Assembly: GCF_009755605.1 (NCBI RefSeq)
Contig: NZ_WPNZ01000001.1
Coordinates: 372,001 to 436,000, forward strand
Reading direction: 5' to 3'
Length of the DNA: 64,000 nt
From: Streptomyces typhae
GTDB taxonomy: Bacteria; Actinomycetota; Actinomycetes; Streptomycetales; Streptomycetaceae
A model generated the notes under the pieces. It was given only the letters and a program-made list of their open reading frames with translations. It did not search any database and was not told where the DNA came from. The position numbers were made by a program, and so were the translations under genes. Position 1 is the first letter of the stretch. Each line of letters starts with the position of its first letter. Shown here piece by piece: positions 45,276 through 56,500 of this stretch.

Positions 45276-46104
45276 CCTGTGAAGGGTAGGGCGATCGTGG
45301 GGTCAACTAACCCTCGATCAACAAAAGTTCAGCCAGATTGAGGTAAGAAACTAGGCGCCCGTGCGCATGTCCGGCTGGTACGGAGGGTATGAAGGATAGT
45401 TACCTTCCGCTTGCGGAGGGATATCTCCGCAGGTCAGCCCGGGGCGCCGGGGGGATGAGGTGTCATCCTCCCGGGGGGCGCTGCTGCCTCCTCCGCTTTT
45501 CGTCCGGGTGGACGGGACAGGGCGGGACGGAGCGCGGGCGGGGGGGGCGGAGGGCCCGGTTCGGCCCGCCGCCGCCGATAATAACCCCCTATAGCGGGAT
45601 TTCCGGTCACTGAGGCGCATGGGCCTCGGGTGCCCAGGTGGACCAGAGGGAAACGCCGCTTCCCCGCCGGGGCCGGGCAGCGCCCCTCCCCGGCCACCAA
45701 TCCCACCCGCCCCGCTGCTCCGAAGGAGGGGATGTGCGGCCCGGAGACGCGAGATCACCACGGCCCCGCCGTGGCACCCACGCACCCAAGGCCCACCGGA
45801 CGGCCGGCGCCCGCATACGCCTCCCTGCGAGCCGGGGCGCCGGCTTGTCCGCCAAGGACTTCGCCCGGGTTGGCCGATATCACCGCGTTCTCGCGTGGCG
45901 CAGTTTCTCTGCCGCGGAATGCATCGGTGGGCCCCAGAGGCCGTTTTCGCCGGACAGAGAATTACAACTGGACCAACTTCGACTCAGCTCGACCGTCCCG
46001 ACAGAACTGCCCTTTCCGAGTTTCGTAACCCCCGTCACTCAACTCGCTTGCATAGGGCACAGGATCGTCGGCGAAGTCGTGACTCTAAGCGACCTTGACG
46101 TACC
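45276..46104. other. 829-bp region without a supported gene
   Basis: Three small stem-loops lie at ~45385-45480: GAAGG/CCTTC, TGCGGAG (45412-45418)/CTCCGCA (45425-45431) and GGATGA/TCATCC. GATAATAACCCCCTATAG (~45578-45595) is an unusually AT-rich spot. From ~45880 the base composition drops to that of the toxin tip and immunity gene, suggesting foreign remnants. Short ORFs in this stretch show no homology pattern I recognise. Confidence 0.6.
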
Positions 46105-46464
46105 TCATGAATTTGAGTCATCACGGGGGGACTCAACCCCCAGGCAGGCAACAATCAAATCCAGCTCGGCATTCATGAAGAGCTGGAAGTAGTATCCACC
46201 CCGGCTGCGATCATCGATGAACCCGATGGAAAGTTCGGCGCCGTCGTAAGCGCGGAGGGCATCAAGAGCGTCGCTGAATCCGATCGAAGACTGCCCAGAG
46301 CGCCGCGCACCGCGCTGCCTCCTCTCGTACACAGCGAGTAGGCGCTGAGCTGGCACAGCTTCAGGCCAGACCTCAAACTCGGCGCCGGCACTTAGAGCTG
46401 CTCGCGAAAGAAGACGCACTTCGCTGTCTCCCGCCAGGAGTTGAGTAAGACGGCTTCTTTCCAC
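46105..46464 (-). CDS. Small protein, candidate immunity protein of the Rhs toxin
   Basis: 119 aa, soluble, acidic. No family recognised. It follows the Rhs toxin by 77 bases on the same strand, where polymorphic-toxin immunity genes are found, and shares the AT-richer base composition of the toxin tip rather than that of the Rhs body. GTG start with GGAGGGT nearby. Visible segments are SIGFSDALDALRAYDGAEL and GGYYFQLFMNAELDLIVA. The immunity role is inferred from position and composition. Confidence 0.6.
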   Translation of the reverse strand: MERSRLTQLLAGDSEVRLLSRAALSAGAEFEVWPEAVPAQRLLAVYERRQRGARRSGQSSIGFSDALDALRAYDGAELSIGFIDDRSRGGYYFQLFMNAELDLIVACLGVESPRDDSNS

Positions 46465-46541
46465 GACACCCTCCGCTGCACCAGCATACTTACCCGACTC
46501 CGAGCTAGCGGCCTTCCGGCGCGCTCACCGCGCATCGACCA

Positions 46542-49500
46542 TCAGCCGCCGGGTGTATACCAAGGCCCTCTATCGACACTGATCTCCGCACCCTCAATTA
46601 CTCCACGTAGGGCATGTTCGGATTCTTCGTATACTTCATGCGCGGTTCCATGAATCCGCACATCTCTTCCAGCGGGGACACTCGAATGCGGAATTCGCAT
46701 CACAATCCCTCCAGGACCCAGCTCATCTGCCGCGTCAAGAGCTACGTCCTCGTAGTCGTGAGTCCAAGACGTGAATTCACTGCCCGTATTGCCGCCCGCG
46801 TGACGCCCCGGATCGCTATGCCCGCCATGCGGGACAGCACGCCCCTCAAGTGCATCGTCATACTTCGGATGCTCGTTGGGAACTCCGCGATAAAGGTAGC
46901 CATCCCCTCCACCACAGTTATGCACGAGTACCGGCGCAGCCCCCGCGAGCACATAGTACGTATGCAGATCCGCGACCGTGAGGTTGTGCACGGCCGCCGA
47001 CTGCGTCCAACGCTCCACCGCCGAGATCTGGACGTACGTCCCGGAACTCGTCCGCAGCCACTGGCCCGACCGGAGGGCCTTCGCGTCGATCCACTCCGAC
47101 AACTCCGGCACCCAGAAGGGATGTCCGTCCGTCGCCGTGACCGAGGCTGTCTTGTCGCCCTTCTCGCCGTCCGTGTCGATCGTGACCTTGACAAGGTGCT
47201 TGGCACCATTGCCCTTGATCTCCGCCGTTACCGTACGAACCTTCGTCTTGCCGGTCCTCGGATCCGTGGCGAGGACCTTGTCGCCCACGTCGACATCTCT
47301 GATGGACTTCGTACTGCCGTCCGCCATGAGAACTCTGGTGCCTGGTGTGAAGCTGTTGGAGACGGTTTCACACCGTTTCGCTGCGGCCTCCGCCCTGTCG
47401 GCCTTCTTGTCCAGGCTTCGCCACTTGCCGTAGCTGCTCTTGAGTTTGCCCAGCAGGCCCCAGATCCGTTTGGCGAGTGCGACGCCCTTCTTCCAATGCC
47501 ACAAGTACTTCTTGGCCAACTGTCCGATCTTCGCGCCGATCGCGCTCGTGACGACGTTCAGGATCGTGGCGCCGCAGGAGCCGAGGCTGCCGGTGCTGAA
47601 GCAGTCCAGGGCATCGGTGATGCCCAACTCGTCCGAGAGGATCTGGCCGAGTTCCTTGGCGGCGGAGACCGCGAAGCTCTTCTCGACGTTGGCCCGGGAG
47701 CGGGCGACGACGGCTTTCCGCTGTGCCGGGGTTTTGTCGAGCTGGAAGTACGTGTAGTAGGTCTTGGTGACCTTTACGTCGTGGCCGCCCCTGTTGTTCA
47801 AGTTGCACTGGACACCAGGGAGTTTGCACTCCTCGGGCATCATCCCCGTCGGGTCCGACAACGTCACCGGACTGTTGTTCGCGTACGCGTACCCGTTGAT
47901 CTGCTGCGGATCGGTGAAGTCGATCAGCGGGTCGGCGGAGATGAAGCGGCCGTTCTCCGGCTCGTACTCCCGGGCCCCGATGTGGGTCAGCCCCGTCGAC
48001 GCGTCGACCGGCTTGCCGAGGAAGCCCTTGTCGTCGACCCAGGGGTCGCTCACCGCGGTGCCGCGGGCGTTGCCGAAGGGGTCCATGCGGCGCCGCGTCA
48101 TCGCCCCGGTCTTCGCGTCGACCGCCGTGAGGGAGGTCCCGTGGTGGTCGCCCGCCAGGAACCGCACGCCCTTCGGTGTGCGCGTCGCGACCGTCTGGCC
48201 GGCGAAGGAGTAGTAGCGGGTGGCCTCCACCGCGCGGGTGGCGGTGTCGAGGGACAGCTCCATGCCGGGCAGGTACAGCGTCTGCTTGCCGGGCTCCTTG
48301 CGCAGCAGACGGCTGCCGGAGGCGTCGTAGGAGAACGTCGTCGCCTCGGTGTCCGGTTTCGCCGACTTCGTCAGCTTTCCGGTGGCGTCCCAGGTCAGAT
48401 CCTGCGTCGTACCGTTCAGGACCCGCTGGCGGGTGTTGCCCGCCTTGTCGTAGGCGAAGGTGTCCTGCGACTTCACGGCCGGACCGCTGCCGCTCGCGGG
48501 GGTGTCCGTCACCACCTTGGTGAGGGTGTGCGGGCCGCCGTTGCCGTCCGCGCCCTTGCCGTACGAGTACGTCCGCGTCATGTCCGGCTTGCCGCCCACA
48601 CCGTGCAGGACCTGCCTGCTGCGGTTGCCGGACGCGTCGTAGTCGAAGTCCTGCCAGTAGGCCGCGGGACCGCCGAGCGTCGGCGCGGTGGGATCGTCCG
48701 CGCACGCCTTGTTCGCCTTGCCGGTGCCCGCCGCCTCGTCGGCCGGGTTGGCCGTCGCCCAGGCCGACTTCAGGCGCCGCTGCCAGTCGTAGCGGAAGCA
48801 CTGGACGTCCGCCTGGCCGCCCGTCGGGGTGTCGGCGATCGAGGTGACGTTGCCTGACGCGTCGTAGGTGTAGTCGGTGTCGGCGGTCACCGGGTCGACA
48901 CCGGATATGTCCACCCGGGAGTTCATGAGCCGGTCGGTGCCGCGCTCCCGCTCGTAGGTGAGCCAGGTCTTCTTGCCGTCGGAGCCGCCGATCGTGCCCA
49001 GTTCGAGCTGCTGGAGCTGGGAGGTGGGGGCGTAGGACGCCAGACCGACGTAGGCTCCCTGCTTCTTGCCGTCGAGCGTCGAATCAAGTCGAGTGGGGCG
49101 TTGCAGACTGTCGTACGTGTACGTGAGCACCTCTGAGCCCAGGCCACCTGCGGCAGGGACGGTCTGCGTCTGGACCGTGCCGTCCGGGTTGTACTGCGTA
49201 CCGAACTCGTAGGTCGCGGCGAGTTCGGCGGCCGTGTCGCCACCGAGCGCCACCTTGGTCGACGTCGGCTGGTACATCTCGTCCAACGTGACGTTGACCG
49301 TCGAGGTCTGCACCTTGCCGTTCTCGTACATGTACGACCCGTACGGCTGCCCCTTGGCGACCTGGTCGTACGTCGTGGCCGTGAGCTGTGTGCCCTTCTC
49401 CGGCTCACCCTCCCACGTGGAGACCGGGCGGCCGAGCACGTCGTAAGACGTGGACACCGTCCTGTCCCGCATGTCGGTCGTGGAGACGAGACGGTCCAGG

Positions 49501-52500
49501 GAGTCGTACGCGTACGAGGACCTGCCCGTGTCCGGGTCGATGGACAGGATCTTGCGGCCCCGCTGGTCGTACTCGTACGACCAGGAGTTCCCGGCCGCGT
49601 CCTCGACGTCCTTGAGTTGTCCGGCGGGCGTGTAGGCGTAGGACGTGGACTCGTAGTCCTGCGAGGTGCCGTTGGGCAGCGGCTTGTCGCCCTTGTAGCG
49701 GCGGATCTCCGTCGTCCTGTCGCGGCCGTCGGTGATCGTCGTCGTGGGCGGGGTACCGGCGGGCGGGTCGACGTGGACGCGGTCGCCGCCGTAGGTGTAC
49801 GTGGTGCGCCACTTCTCCTCGTCGGCGACCTGGAAGATCTCCGCCGTCCTGCGGCCCGCGCCGTCGTACTGGCTGAGGGTCTGGCCGTCCACCTCGCCGG
49901 TGGGTTTGAAGATCTCGTCCTCGGGCCCCTTGGAGGTGTAGTAGTCGGAGGTGGTCCGCACGACGTTGCCAAGTCCGTCGTAGTGCGTGTCGGCGACCAC
50001 TCGTCCGCCGTTCGGGCCCTCGGACTGCTGCTGGCGCGGCCTCAACAAGCCGTCGTAGAGCGTGTACTCGGTGCCGTAGGACGTACCGCTGTTCTCGATC
50101 TTCTCCGTCTTCACCGCTGCCGGCGCGCTCTTACGGATCAGGTAGGTGTACTTGATGGCCGGGGTGTGGTCCTTGTCCCGGGGCCGGTCGGGCAACCACA
50201 CGGAGGTGACACGACCGAGTGCGTCATGGCCGATGTCACTGCGCTTGCCGTTCATGTCGACCTGCGCGGACGGGGCGCCCCAGGAGCGGACGTACTCCGT
50301 GGAGACTTGCCAGCCCTTCGGGTTGGTCTCGGTCTGCCTGGTCGTCAGCCCGTCGGTCTCGGTGTACGCGAACTTCGTCTCGGTGCCCTTGGCGTCCGCC
50401 ACCTTCAGCGGGCGTCCGAATCGGTCGAAGTCGGCGGGCGCGGACTCCGTCACCGTCTGGTACGTGGCCTTGGTGCCGTCGTGCTTGGAGAGGCGCTGCA
50501 CCTTGGTCACGTCGCCCTTGACGGGCGCGCCGCCGAGGGCCTGGCCGTCGTAGTAGGTGCGCTCGTCCGAGATCACCTGGGTCTTGCGGTCAGGTGCCGT
50601 CTCACAGGTGACGGCGACCTTCTCGACGCGGGAGACCAGGTCGTAGATGTGCTTCGCCTCGCTGTCGGCGAACTCGGTGCGGACGCACTGGTTGTCGGTG
50701 GCATCGCCGACCTTGCCGTAGTCGTCGGTCTCGGTGGCGCGGCCGGTCCGCGCGTCGTAGCGGGTGGTGGCGGAGGTCTCCTGCCACTTGCCGCCGGCCA
50801 GGGCCGTGTACGTCTTCGTGGACTGGGGGCGCACGTAGTACGCCTTGCGGGTGCCCCAGTCCTCGACGCGGGTCGCCGTGGCGCGGGACCAGGCGGTGCT
50901 GATGCTCTTGGAGATGATCCGGTCGGCTTCGTAGGCGCCGTTGTAGGTGATCGTCTCCAGCTCCTGGCCGGAGAGTTCCTCGTCGTCGGCGTGGACCGTA
51001 CCGGTGGAGTCCTTGACGTCGCCGCCGAGGCCGCGCAGGAAGACGTGCTCCGATCGCTGGTTCGCTGTGCTGACGGTGCCATCGGACTTCGTCACGCGGA
51101 CCCTGCCGTAGCCGCGCCAGTCGCTGTGCGTGCGGTACTCGTCCTTGGTGATGCCGTCGGGCCTGGCCTTCTTCCAGCCCGCGTCGCCCTGGTACTCGTA
51201 GTCGCTGACGCTGTCGGGCGTGCCTCCGGTGAGGTCGTCCTCCAGGACGCGTCTGACCACGTACTTGTGGAACCAGTCGGTGATCGGCTTCTCGTGGCCC
51301 GGCGGGTTCCACTTGACCGGGTAGCAGGCCGACTTGGGCGCGTCCTCCGACGGCAGGTCGCTCGCCCTGCACTCCGCGTCGCGGTAGAGGACGTTGAGCT
51401 GACCGCCCGTTCCGTTGTTCACGCCGGAGAGGCGGAAGCGGTTCATCGCCTGGATGCTGTCGCCGGGCTTGTCGACCCGGTTGGGCAGCTGCTGGCCGGT
51501 GAGTTCCACGGCCGGGGTGCTGACCGTGCCGGACCCCGCGTGGCCCGTCTGCTTGATCGAGTCGAGCCAGAGCGACTTGGAGCTGTCGCCGTTGTCCGTG
51601 AAGAGGTGGCCGAGGATCCAGGAGTCGACGTCCGCGTAGCCGTCGCCGTAGCGGATCTGCGTCGTGACCTTGCTCAGCTTCTTGCGGGTCCAGAAGGTCG
51701 GGCTGTTCTGTCCCTTGCACTTGGTGCCGGACTTGCAGTTGAGGTCCCAGGGGACGTCGGGCCAGCGGCCCGCCGTCGCGTCGGTGAGGTCGCCGGGCTC
51801 GCAGTCCGCCGCCGCGGCCAGGCACCGCTCGTCGGTGTCGAACACCATGCGGGCGGCGGCCGGGGTGCTGTACACCTTGCCGTCCTGCTGACCGTAGTCG
51901 ACCCGCTTGAGGTAGCCGCCGCGGGTGTACGACTTGCCGTTCTCGTCGGTCTGAAGGTTCTGGGTGTAGTAGTTGGTCTCCTTGCCGTAGAAGTACGACA
52001 TTGCGTTGCCGTGCGGGTCCACGACGTAGTCGAGGTTCCAGCGCCAGGCCTGCTTGCAGTGGGACTCCGCGAAGGTCGCCTTGTTGCAGGGCTCCTTGTC
52101 GTCGTCGCCGTAGACGGGGACGGTCCAGGCGGAGCCGGTCTGCTCCTTGCCCGAGGTGTAGCCGGGCAGGTTGTCCAGGCCGAAGTAGTACTGGGTGCCG
52201 TCCGTCGTCGTGACGCGCCAGTGCTCGCCGTCGTCGTCGCCGTTGCTCGCGCCGGTCAGCTTCTCGATCTTGCTGTTGTCGTCGCCGCTGATCCGCCACT
52301 TCCCGGACTCGTCGTCCTTGATCAGCTCACCGGAGCCGGCGCCGCCCAGCTGGATGGTGGCGTTGTCGTACGCCCAGCACTGGTCGCCGTTGGCCTTGGC
52401 GTGGCCGTCGTCGGAGCACGGCTTGTACCTGCGCTCGATGAAGCCGGGCTCGTAGCCGAAGCCCTGCCCGATCCAGGAGCCCTGGTTGTTGGTGGCGGCG

Positions 52501-53501
52501 GTCTGACCGTCCACGGACTGGGAGTTGTAGGACAGCGCGACCGACGGCACGAGGCCGCCCGGGGCGGGCGGGGTGCGCAGCGGGTACGTCCAGTTGAACG
52601 CGCCGGAGGAGTTGGAGACGCTCCACTCGGCGGCCGGCGCGAGGGGCGTGGCGCCGAAGCTGCCCTGGTCGCCGGAGGCCCCCGCGGTCGCGGCGAGCAC
52701 GGTGGCCGCACCGGCGGACCCGCTGCGGGCGCCCACCGGGACGTCGGCGCTCAGCGTCCGCGCGGCGGCGTCGTTGGTGCCGGACGTCAGCTCACGCGGG
52801 GTCGTGCAGCCCTTCTTGCCCGGGGTGCTCAGCGCGCACTCCGGGAGCTGTACGAGGCGGAGGCGGGAGCCGTAGCCCGCGCCGTAGGCGTCGGCGAATC
52901 CGGAGTAGTCGAGGGTGACGCGCGCGGCGCCGGGCTTGGCGGCGGTCCTCGGCTCGGTTGCGGCGCCCGGTTTGGCGCCGGTCCCCGGCTCGGTTGCGGC
53001 GCCCGCCCGCGTGGCCTTTCCAGCGACGCCGACCGTGAGCAGGACGCCGTCGATCCCCGCCGCCTTCGTCTGCTTCCGGCCCGCGACGACGACCTTCACC
53101 GCCGCCGGTGTGACGGCTCCGGGTCCGGAGCGCTTCTCGGGCGGGCCGATCTCGACGGGGGTCCCCCGCGCCCCGACGGACCGCGTGGGGTTGCCGCCGA
53201 GGGAGACGACGGCATCGGTCGCCTCGGGCCAGGTGACGTCGGCCGCCCGCCGCACCCGCGCCTTCTCCGCCGGATCGGGCCCGCTGCTCCGCTCGGCCTT
53301 GAGATCCGTGCCCGGCACCGGCTTGCCGAGGTCCTCCTGGAGGCCCGGCCGGGAGCGGCCCTCGTCGTCGGCCGACGCCTGCGGAACGTACTGCGGGAGC
53401 AGTCCCACGGCCATGGAGACGCCCAGGGCGAGGATCACCTGACGGCGCAGCCCGCGATGGGCGGGCCAAGAGGGCAGACGGAACCGCTGGGACGTAGACA
53501 T
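46542..53501 (-). CDS. Rhs-repeat polymorphic toxin with HINT domain and ART-like C-terminal toxin
   Basis: 2319 aa. Signal-like N-terminus (VILALGVSMAVGLLPQYV), a large beta-rich insecticidal SpvB/TcC-type part, many YD/RHS repeats (~1150-1800; YDGLGNVVRTTSDYY, YEYDQRGRKILSIDPDTG) and the Rhs core end GAREYEPENGRFISADPL (~1850). A helical linker leads to a pretoxin HINT domain (~2040-2196: NSFTPGTRVLMADG, TDGHPFWVPE) ending VLVHNC, the self-cleavage site. The last 123 residues are the toxin: YLYRGV, SEFTSWTHD and AHEVYEESEHALRG suit the R-S-E motif order of ADP-ribosyltransferases. The toxin tip is visibly less GC-rich than the rest. Confidence 0.88.
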   Translation of the reverse strand: MSTSQRFRLPSWPAHRGLRRQVILALGVSMAVGLLPQYVPQASADDEGRSRPGLQEDLGKPVPGTDLKAERSSGPDPAEKARVRRAADVTWPEATDAVVSLGGNPTRSVGARGTPVEIGPPEKRSGPGAVTPAAVKVVVAGRKQTKAAGIDGVLLTVGVAGKATRAGAATEPGTGAKPGAATEPRTAAKPGAARVTLDYSGFADAYGAGYGSRLRLVQLPECALSTPGKKGCTTPRELTSGTNDAAARTLSADVPVGARSGSAGAATVLAATAGASGDQGSFGATPLAPAAEWSVSNSSGAFNWTYPLRTPPAPGGLVPSVALSYNSQSVDGQTAATNNQGSWIGQGFGYEPGFIERRYKPCSDDGHAKANGDQCWAYDNATIQLGGAGSGELIKDDESGKWRISGDDNSKIEKLTGASNGDDDGEHWRVTTTDGTQYYFGLDNLPGYTSGKEQTGSAWTVPVYGDDDKEPCNKATFAESHCKQAWRWNLDYVVDPHGNAMSYFYGKETNYYTQNLQTDENGKSYTRGGYLKRVDYGQQDGKVYSTPAAARMVFDTDERCLAAAADCEPGDLTDATAGRWPDVPWDLNCKSGTKCKGQNSPTFWTRKKLSKVTTQIRYGDGYADVDSWILGHLFTDNGDSSKSLWLDSIKQTGHAGSGTVSTPAVELTGQQLPNRVDKPGDSIQAMNRFRLSGVNNGTGGQLNVLYRDAECRASDLPSEDAPKSACYPVKWNPPGHEKPITDWFHKYVVRRVLEDDLTGGTPDSVSDYEYQGDAGWKKARPDGITKDEYRTHSDWRGYGRVRVTKSDGTVSTANQRSEHVFLRGLGGDVKDSTGTVHADDEELSGQELETITYNGAYEADRIISKSISTAWSRATATRVEDWGTRKAYYVRPQSTKTYTALAGGKWQETSATTRYDARTGRATETDDYGKVGDATDNQCVRTEFADSEAKHIYDLVSRVEKVAVTCETAPDRKTQVISDERTYYDGQALGGAPVKGDVTKVQRLSKHDGTKATYQTVTESAPADFDRFGRPLKVADAKGTETKFAYTETDGLTTRQTETNPKGWQVSTEYVRSWGAPSAQVDMNGKRSDIGHDALGRVTSVWLPDRPRDKDHTPAIKYTYLIRKSAPAAVKTEKIENSGTSYGTEYTLYDGLLRPRQQQSEGPNGGRVVADTHYDGLGNVVRTTSDYYTSKGPEDEIFKPTGEVDGQTLSQYDGAGRRTAEIFQVADEEKWRTTYTYGGDRVHVDPPAGTPPTTTITDGRDRTTEIRRYKGDKPLPNGTSQDYESTSYAYTPAGQLKDVEDAAGNSWSYEYDQRGRKILSIDPDTGRSSYAYDSLDRLVSTTDMRDRTVSTSYDVLGRPVSTWEGEPEKGTQLTATTYDQVAKGQPYGSYMYENGKVQTSTVNVTLDEMYQPTSTKVALGGDTAAELAATYEFGTQYNPDGTVQTQTVPAAGGLGSEVLTYTYDSLQRPTRLDSTLDGKKQGAYVGLASYAPTSQLQQLELGTIGGSDGKKTWLTYERERGTDRLMNSRVDISGVDPVTADTDYTYDASGNVTSIADTPTGGQADVQCFRYDWQRRLKSAWATANPADEAAGTGKANKACADDPTAPTLGGPAAYWQDFDYDASGNRSRQVLHGVGGKPDMTRTYSYGKGADGNGGPHTLTKVVTDTPASGSGPAVKSQDTFAYDKAGNTRQRVLNGTTQDLTWDATGKLTKSAKPDTEATTFSYDASGSRLLRKEPGKQTLYLPGMELSLDTATRAVEATRYYSFAGQTVATRTPKGVRFLAGDHHGTSLTAVDAKTGAMTRRRMDPFGNARGTAVSDPWVDDKGFLGKPVDASTGLTHIGAREYEPENGRFISADPLIDFTDPQQINGYAYANNSPVTLSDPTGMMPEECKLPGVQCNLNNRGGHDVKVTKTYYTYFQLDKTPAQRKAVVARSRANVEKSFAVSAAKELGQILSDELGITDALDCFSTGSLGSCGATILNVVTSAIGAKIGQLAKKYLWHWKKGVALAKRIWGLLGKLKSSYGKWRSLDKKADRAEAAAKRCETVSNSFTPGTRVLMADGSTKSIRDVDVGDKVLATDPRTGKTKVRTVTAEIKGNGAKHLVKVTIDTDGEKGDKTASVTATDGHPFWVPELSEWIDAKALRSGQWLRTSSGTYVQISAVERWTQSAAVHNLTVADLHTYYVLAGAAPVLVHNCGGGDGYLYRGVPNEHPKYDDALEGRAVPHGGHSDPGRHAGGNTGSEFTSWTHDYEDVALDAADELGPGGIVMRIPHSSVPAGRDVRIHGTAHEVYEESEHALRGVIEGAEISVDRGPWYTPGG

Positions 53502-53596
53502 GTCTCAACTCCGGGAGGTCTCGGAAGAGGGGGCGCGGGCGGGTGTCGTGGCGGCCGGGGCGGCTGTCGTCCTGCCGCCCGGCACGCTGCCTGCGC

Positions 53597-56500
53597 CTAT
53601 GTCACCGTTCCGTCCAGGTTCACACCGGACTCCAGGCTCGCGACGGTGGCCACCAGCGCCTCGTCGAAAGCTCCTTCGAAAACCCGTACCTCATCGATCG
53701 CGCCGGAGAAGTACTGAGACCCTGACGTCAGTCCGGCACGTCCCACTTGGAAGCCGGCCGTGGCGAAGTTCCACTCGTTGGGCCACTTCACCACCTCTTC
53801 GGTCCATTGACCGTTCACGTAGAGGCGGACCTCTTCGAAGAGGGCGTTGTAGGACAGCGCGAGATGATCACCGTCACCGGAGCTGCTCGGCTGGAAGCCC
53901 TGCGCGGTGGCCTCATGTGTGACGGCGTCCGACGCGTCCTTGTCGGTCAGCCTCAGTTTCCAGCGGCCACTGTCCTTGTCGAACCGGACACTGGCCGCCG
54001 AGCCTTCGGTTCCCGGCAACGCGAACACCGTCTGGCTCACCTTGGGATCCGGCGAACTCAACCGGGCCCGCGCGGTGATCGTGAAGCTCGCCCTGGACTT
54101 CAGCAGCCCGGCGGTGCGGCTCGCATAGCCGTCCTTCCCGTCGAGCGACAGATGTCCGTCTCCCCATACGGGCTCCTCGGCCGACTTGCAGTTCGGGTCG
54201 AGGATGTCGCAGGTGTCGTCCGCCTGGTACACGGAGGACCCACCGTGCATCGTCAGCCCCTTGCCGTCCGAGCGGTCCGGCAGCGTGCCGCTGTCGGACT
54301 CGTCCATGTCCCAGTAGGCGCGCTGCCGCGGGGGGATTCCGCCGAGGCTCTCCGTCTCGACAGCGGCCAGGACTCGGTCGAAGACCTGGACGTCCGCGAC
54401 GGTCCCCTTGAGGTTCGCGGTGTATCCGGCGGGCTCCAGGGCGCGTCCGATCTGCAGTGAGCCGGTGGCGTTCCAGGCCGTGGGACGCTGCTGGACGTCG
54501 CCCTTCACCAGCATGCCGTTGACATACATCCGCATCGTGCCCCGTATACCGGACCTGACCTCCTCCTTGTCGTAGACGCCGACCAGGTGGGTCCACTCGT
54601 CCGGAACGGGCCGGGGCCCCTGTACCTCCCACGAGACCATTGAGTCGAGCTCGCTGTCGGGAGCCAGGAAGGACCACCGCTTGGAGGTGGCGTCGTACCC
54701 GAGCGAGAAGCCCGAGCGGGCCGAACCGTCCTGGCTGACGACGCTCATGGAGGTCTTCGGCAGCTCGGGGAGCTGCACCCAGGCGGCCACGGAGAAGGTC
54801 TTGTCCGTGTCGACCACGTGCTGACCAGTGTTGAGGTAGGCGCCGCTGCCGCCGTTCAGGGTGGCCGCCGTGCGCACCGAGCCGTGCGGGCCGTCCTCGC
54901 CGAACGTCACGCCCGAGCCCGCCGTGGCCGCCGGGGTGTTGTCGTCGCCGACGGCCTCCTTGGAACCCGCGGGGTCGGACAGGCCCCAGGACGCTTTGGC
55001 GGAGCGGCCCTTGGCGACCCGGAAGCGGTAGGACCTGGTGATGTCCTTGGTGTTGCCGGCCCGGTCCTCCGCCCGGACGAACAACGCCATGGGGGCTTCC
55101 CGGCGGGGCATCCAGCGCACGGTGACCGGCCTGCCGGGAGAGGTCGGCGTGACCGTGCGCTCCTCCTCACCCGTGAACTGGTAGCGGTACTTGACGACGT
55201 CGGTGCCCTCGGAGTGCAGCTCGAAGGTGCCGTAGTCACCCACGCCGTCGTGCCACTCGTCGTCGTTCGGGTACTTCTCGGACTTCACGTCCGGCGCGGC
55301 CGGCTTGGTCGAGTCGAGGATGAACTCGCAGCGGGTGCCGGAGCCCTCGTGACTCCAGGGGCCCCAGGACGCGTCTGCTCCGGGGATGTCGTCTCCCCCG
55401 CGCACCCACCATCCGATCACGGTGTTCTGCGGCAGGGTGAACTTGCCCGTGCCGTCCCCGGGGATGTCCTCGCCGGCCTTGTAGCTGAACCCGGCGACGC
55501 CGCTGTCGCGGCCCCGCTGCGAGCGGGACTGCTTGTAGTCGGTCGTGACGGCGTACTTCTTCTCCTTGCCGTCCTTGTCCGTCCAGAAGATCTCGAACTG
55601 CGCCCGGAGCTTCTCCGAGTTGCCGCCCGCGTCGCCGTGGTCGGCGTCCCAGATCTCCGCGGACAGCGTCGGCACCGTCTTCGTGTAGTGCTTGGTGGCC
55701 TCCCCGTAGGCGCAGGAGCCCCCGGAGTCCATGGTCAGGTCGCCCATCTTCGGCTGGTACGGCGGCCGGTTGTACGTCACTTCCAGCGCCGCGTTGTTGC
55801 AGAAGCGCTTCCAGGAGACGTACGAGTCCTCGCTGGCGGCCTGGAGGCCGAACGTGGTGGTGTCCCAGCCGCTGGACGCCGCTTTCTGGACAGTTCCCTG
55901 GACATTAAAACGAACGTTCTGATTAGTCGCGGTACAGGAACCGGTGGGGTGGGTCGGCGACTCCGACGTGATGTGGTCCTTGCTGGATGGCCGGTTGGAC
56001 CAGTTCGTACGGGAGTTGATGGCACTGCCGCCGGAGCTGTTCACGCGGTGCAGCTGCACCGAGCGGGCCTCGCTGTTGTACGTGTGCACCAGCGTGATCG
56101 CGAACTCCGCCTTGAGGATCTTCTTGCCCTCGAAGCTGCCGGTCGGCAGGGCGTAGTACTGCCGCTGCACGTCGTCGCTGCCGGTGCAGCGCACGGAGTA
56201 GTTGGCGGGGCAGCGGCCGACGCCCTTGCCGGACTCCACGCCGTCGTCGGAGTTCGGGAACTTCCAGCCTTCGAGGGTGGGCTTCGCCGACGACACCCAG
56301 GTCCAGGCCGTACGGCCCTTCGTCCGCGCGACCGGGTCAATGATCACCGGGTAGCGCGTGTGCTCGCCCCTGAGCAGGGCCAGGTCGGGCTTCAGGGTCA
56401 TGACGTCCCGGCGCAGGCCGAGTCCGACATCGGCGACCCGGGCACCGTCACCCGGCGCGGACTGCGCCGCGGCGGCCGAGGGCTTTCGCCGCGCCGCGCT

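Noticed and set aside
49617..53717. 1366-aa plus-strand ORF opposite the Rhs gene
   Set aside because: Val/Gly/Arg-rich shadow with no motif; the minus strand encodes YD repeats.
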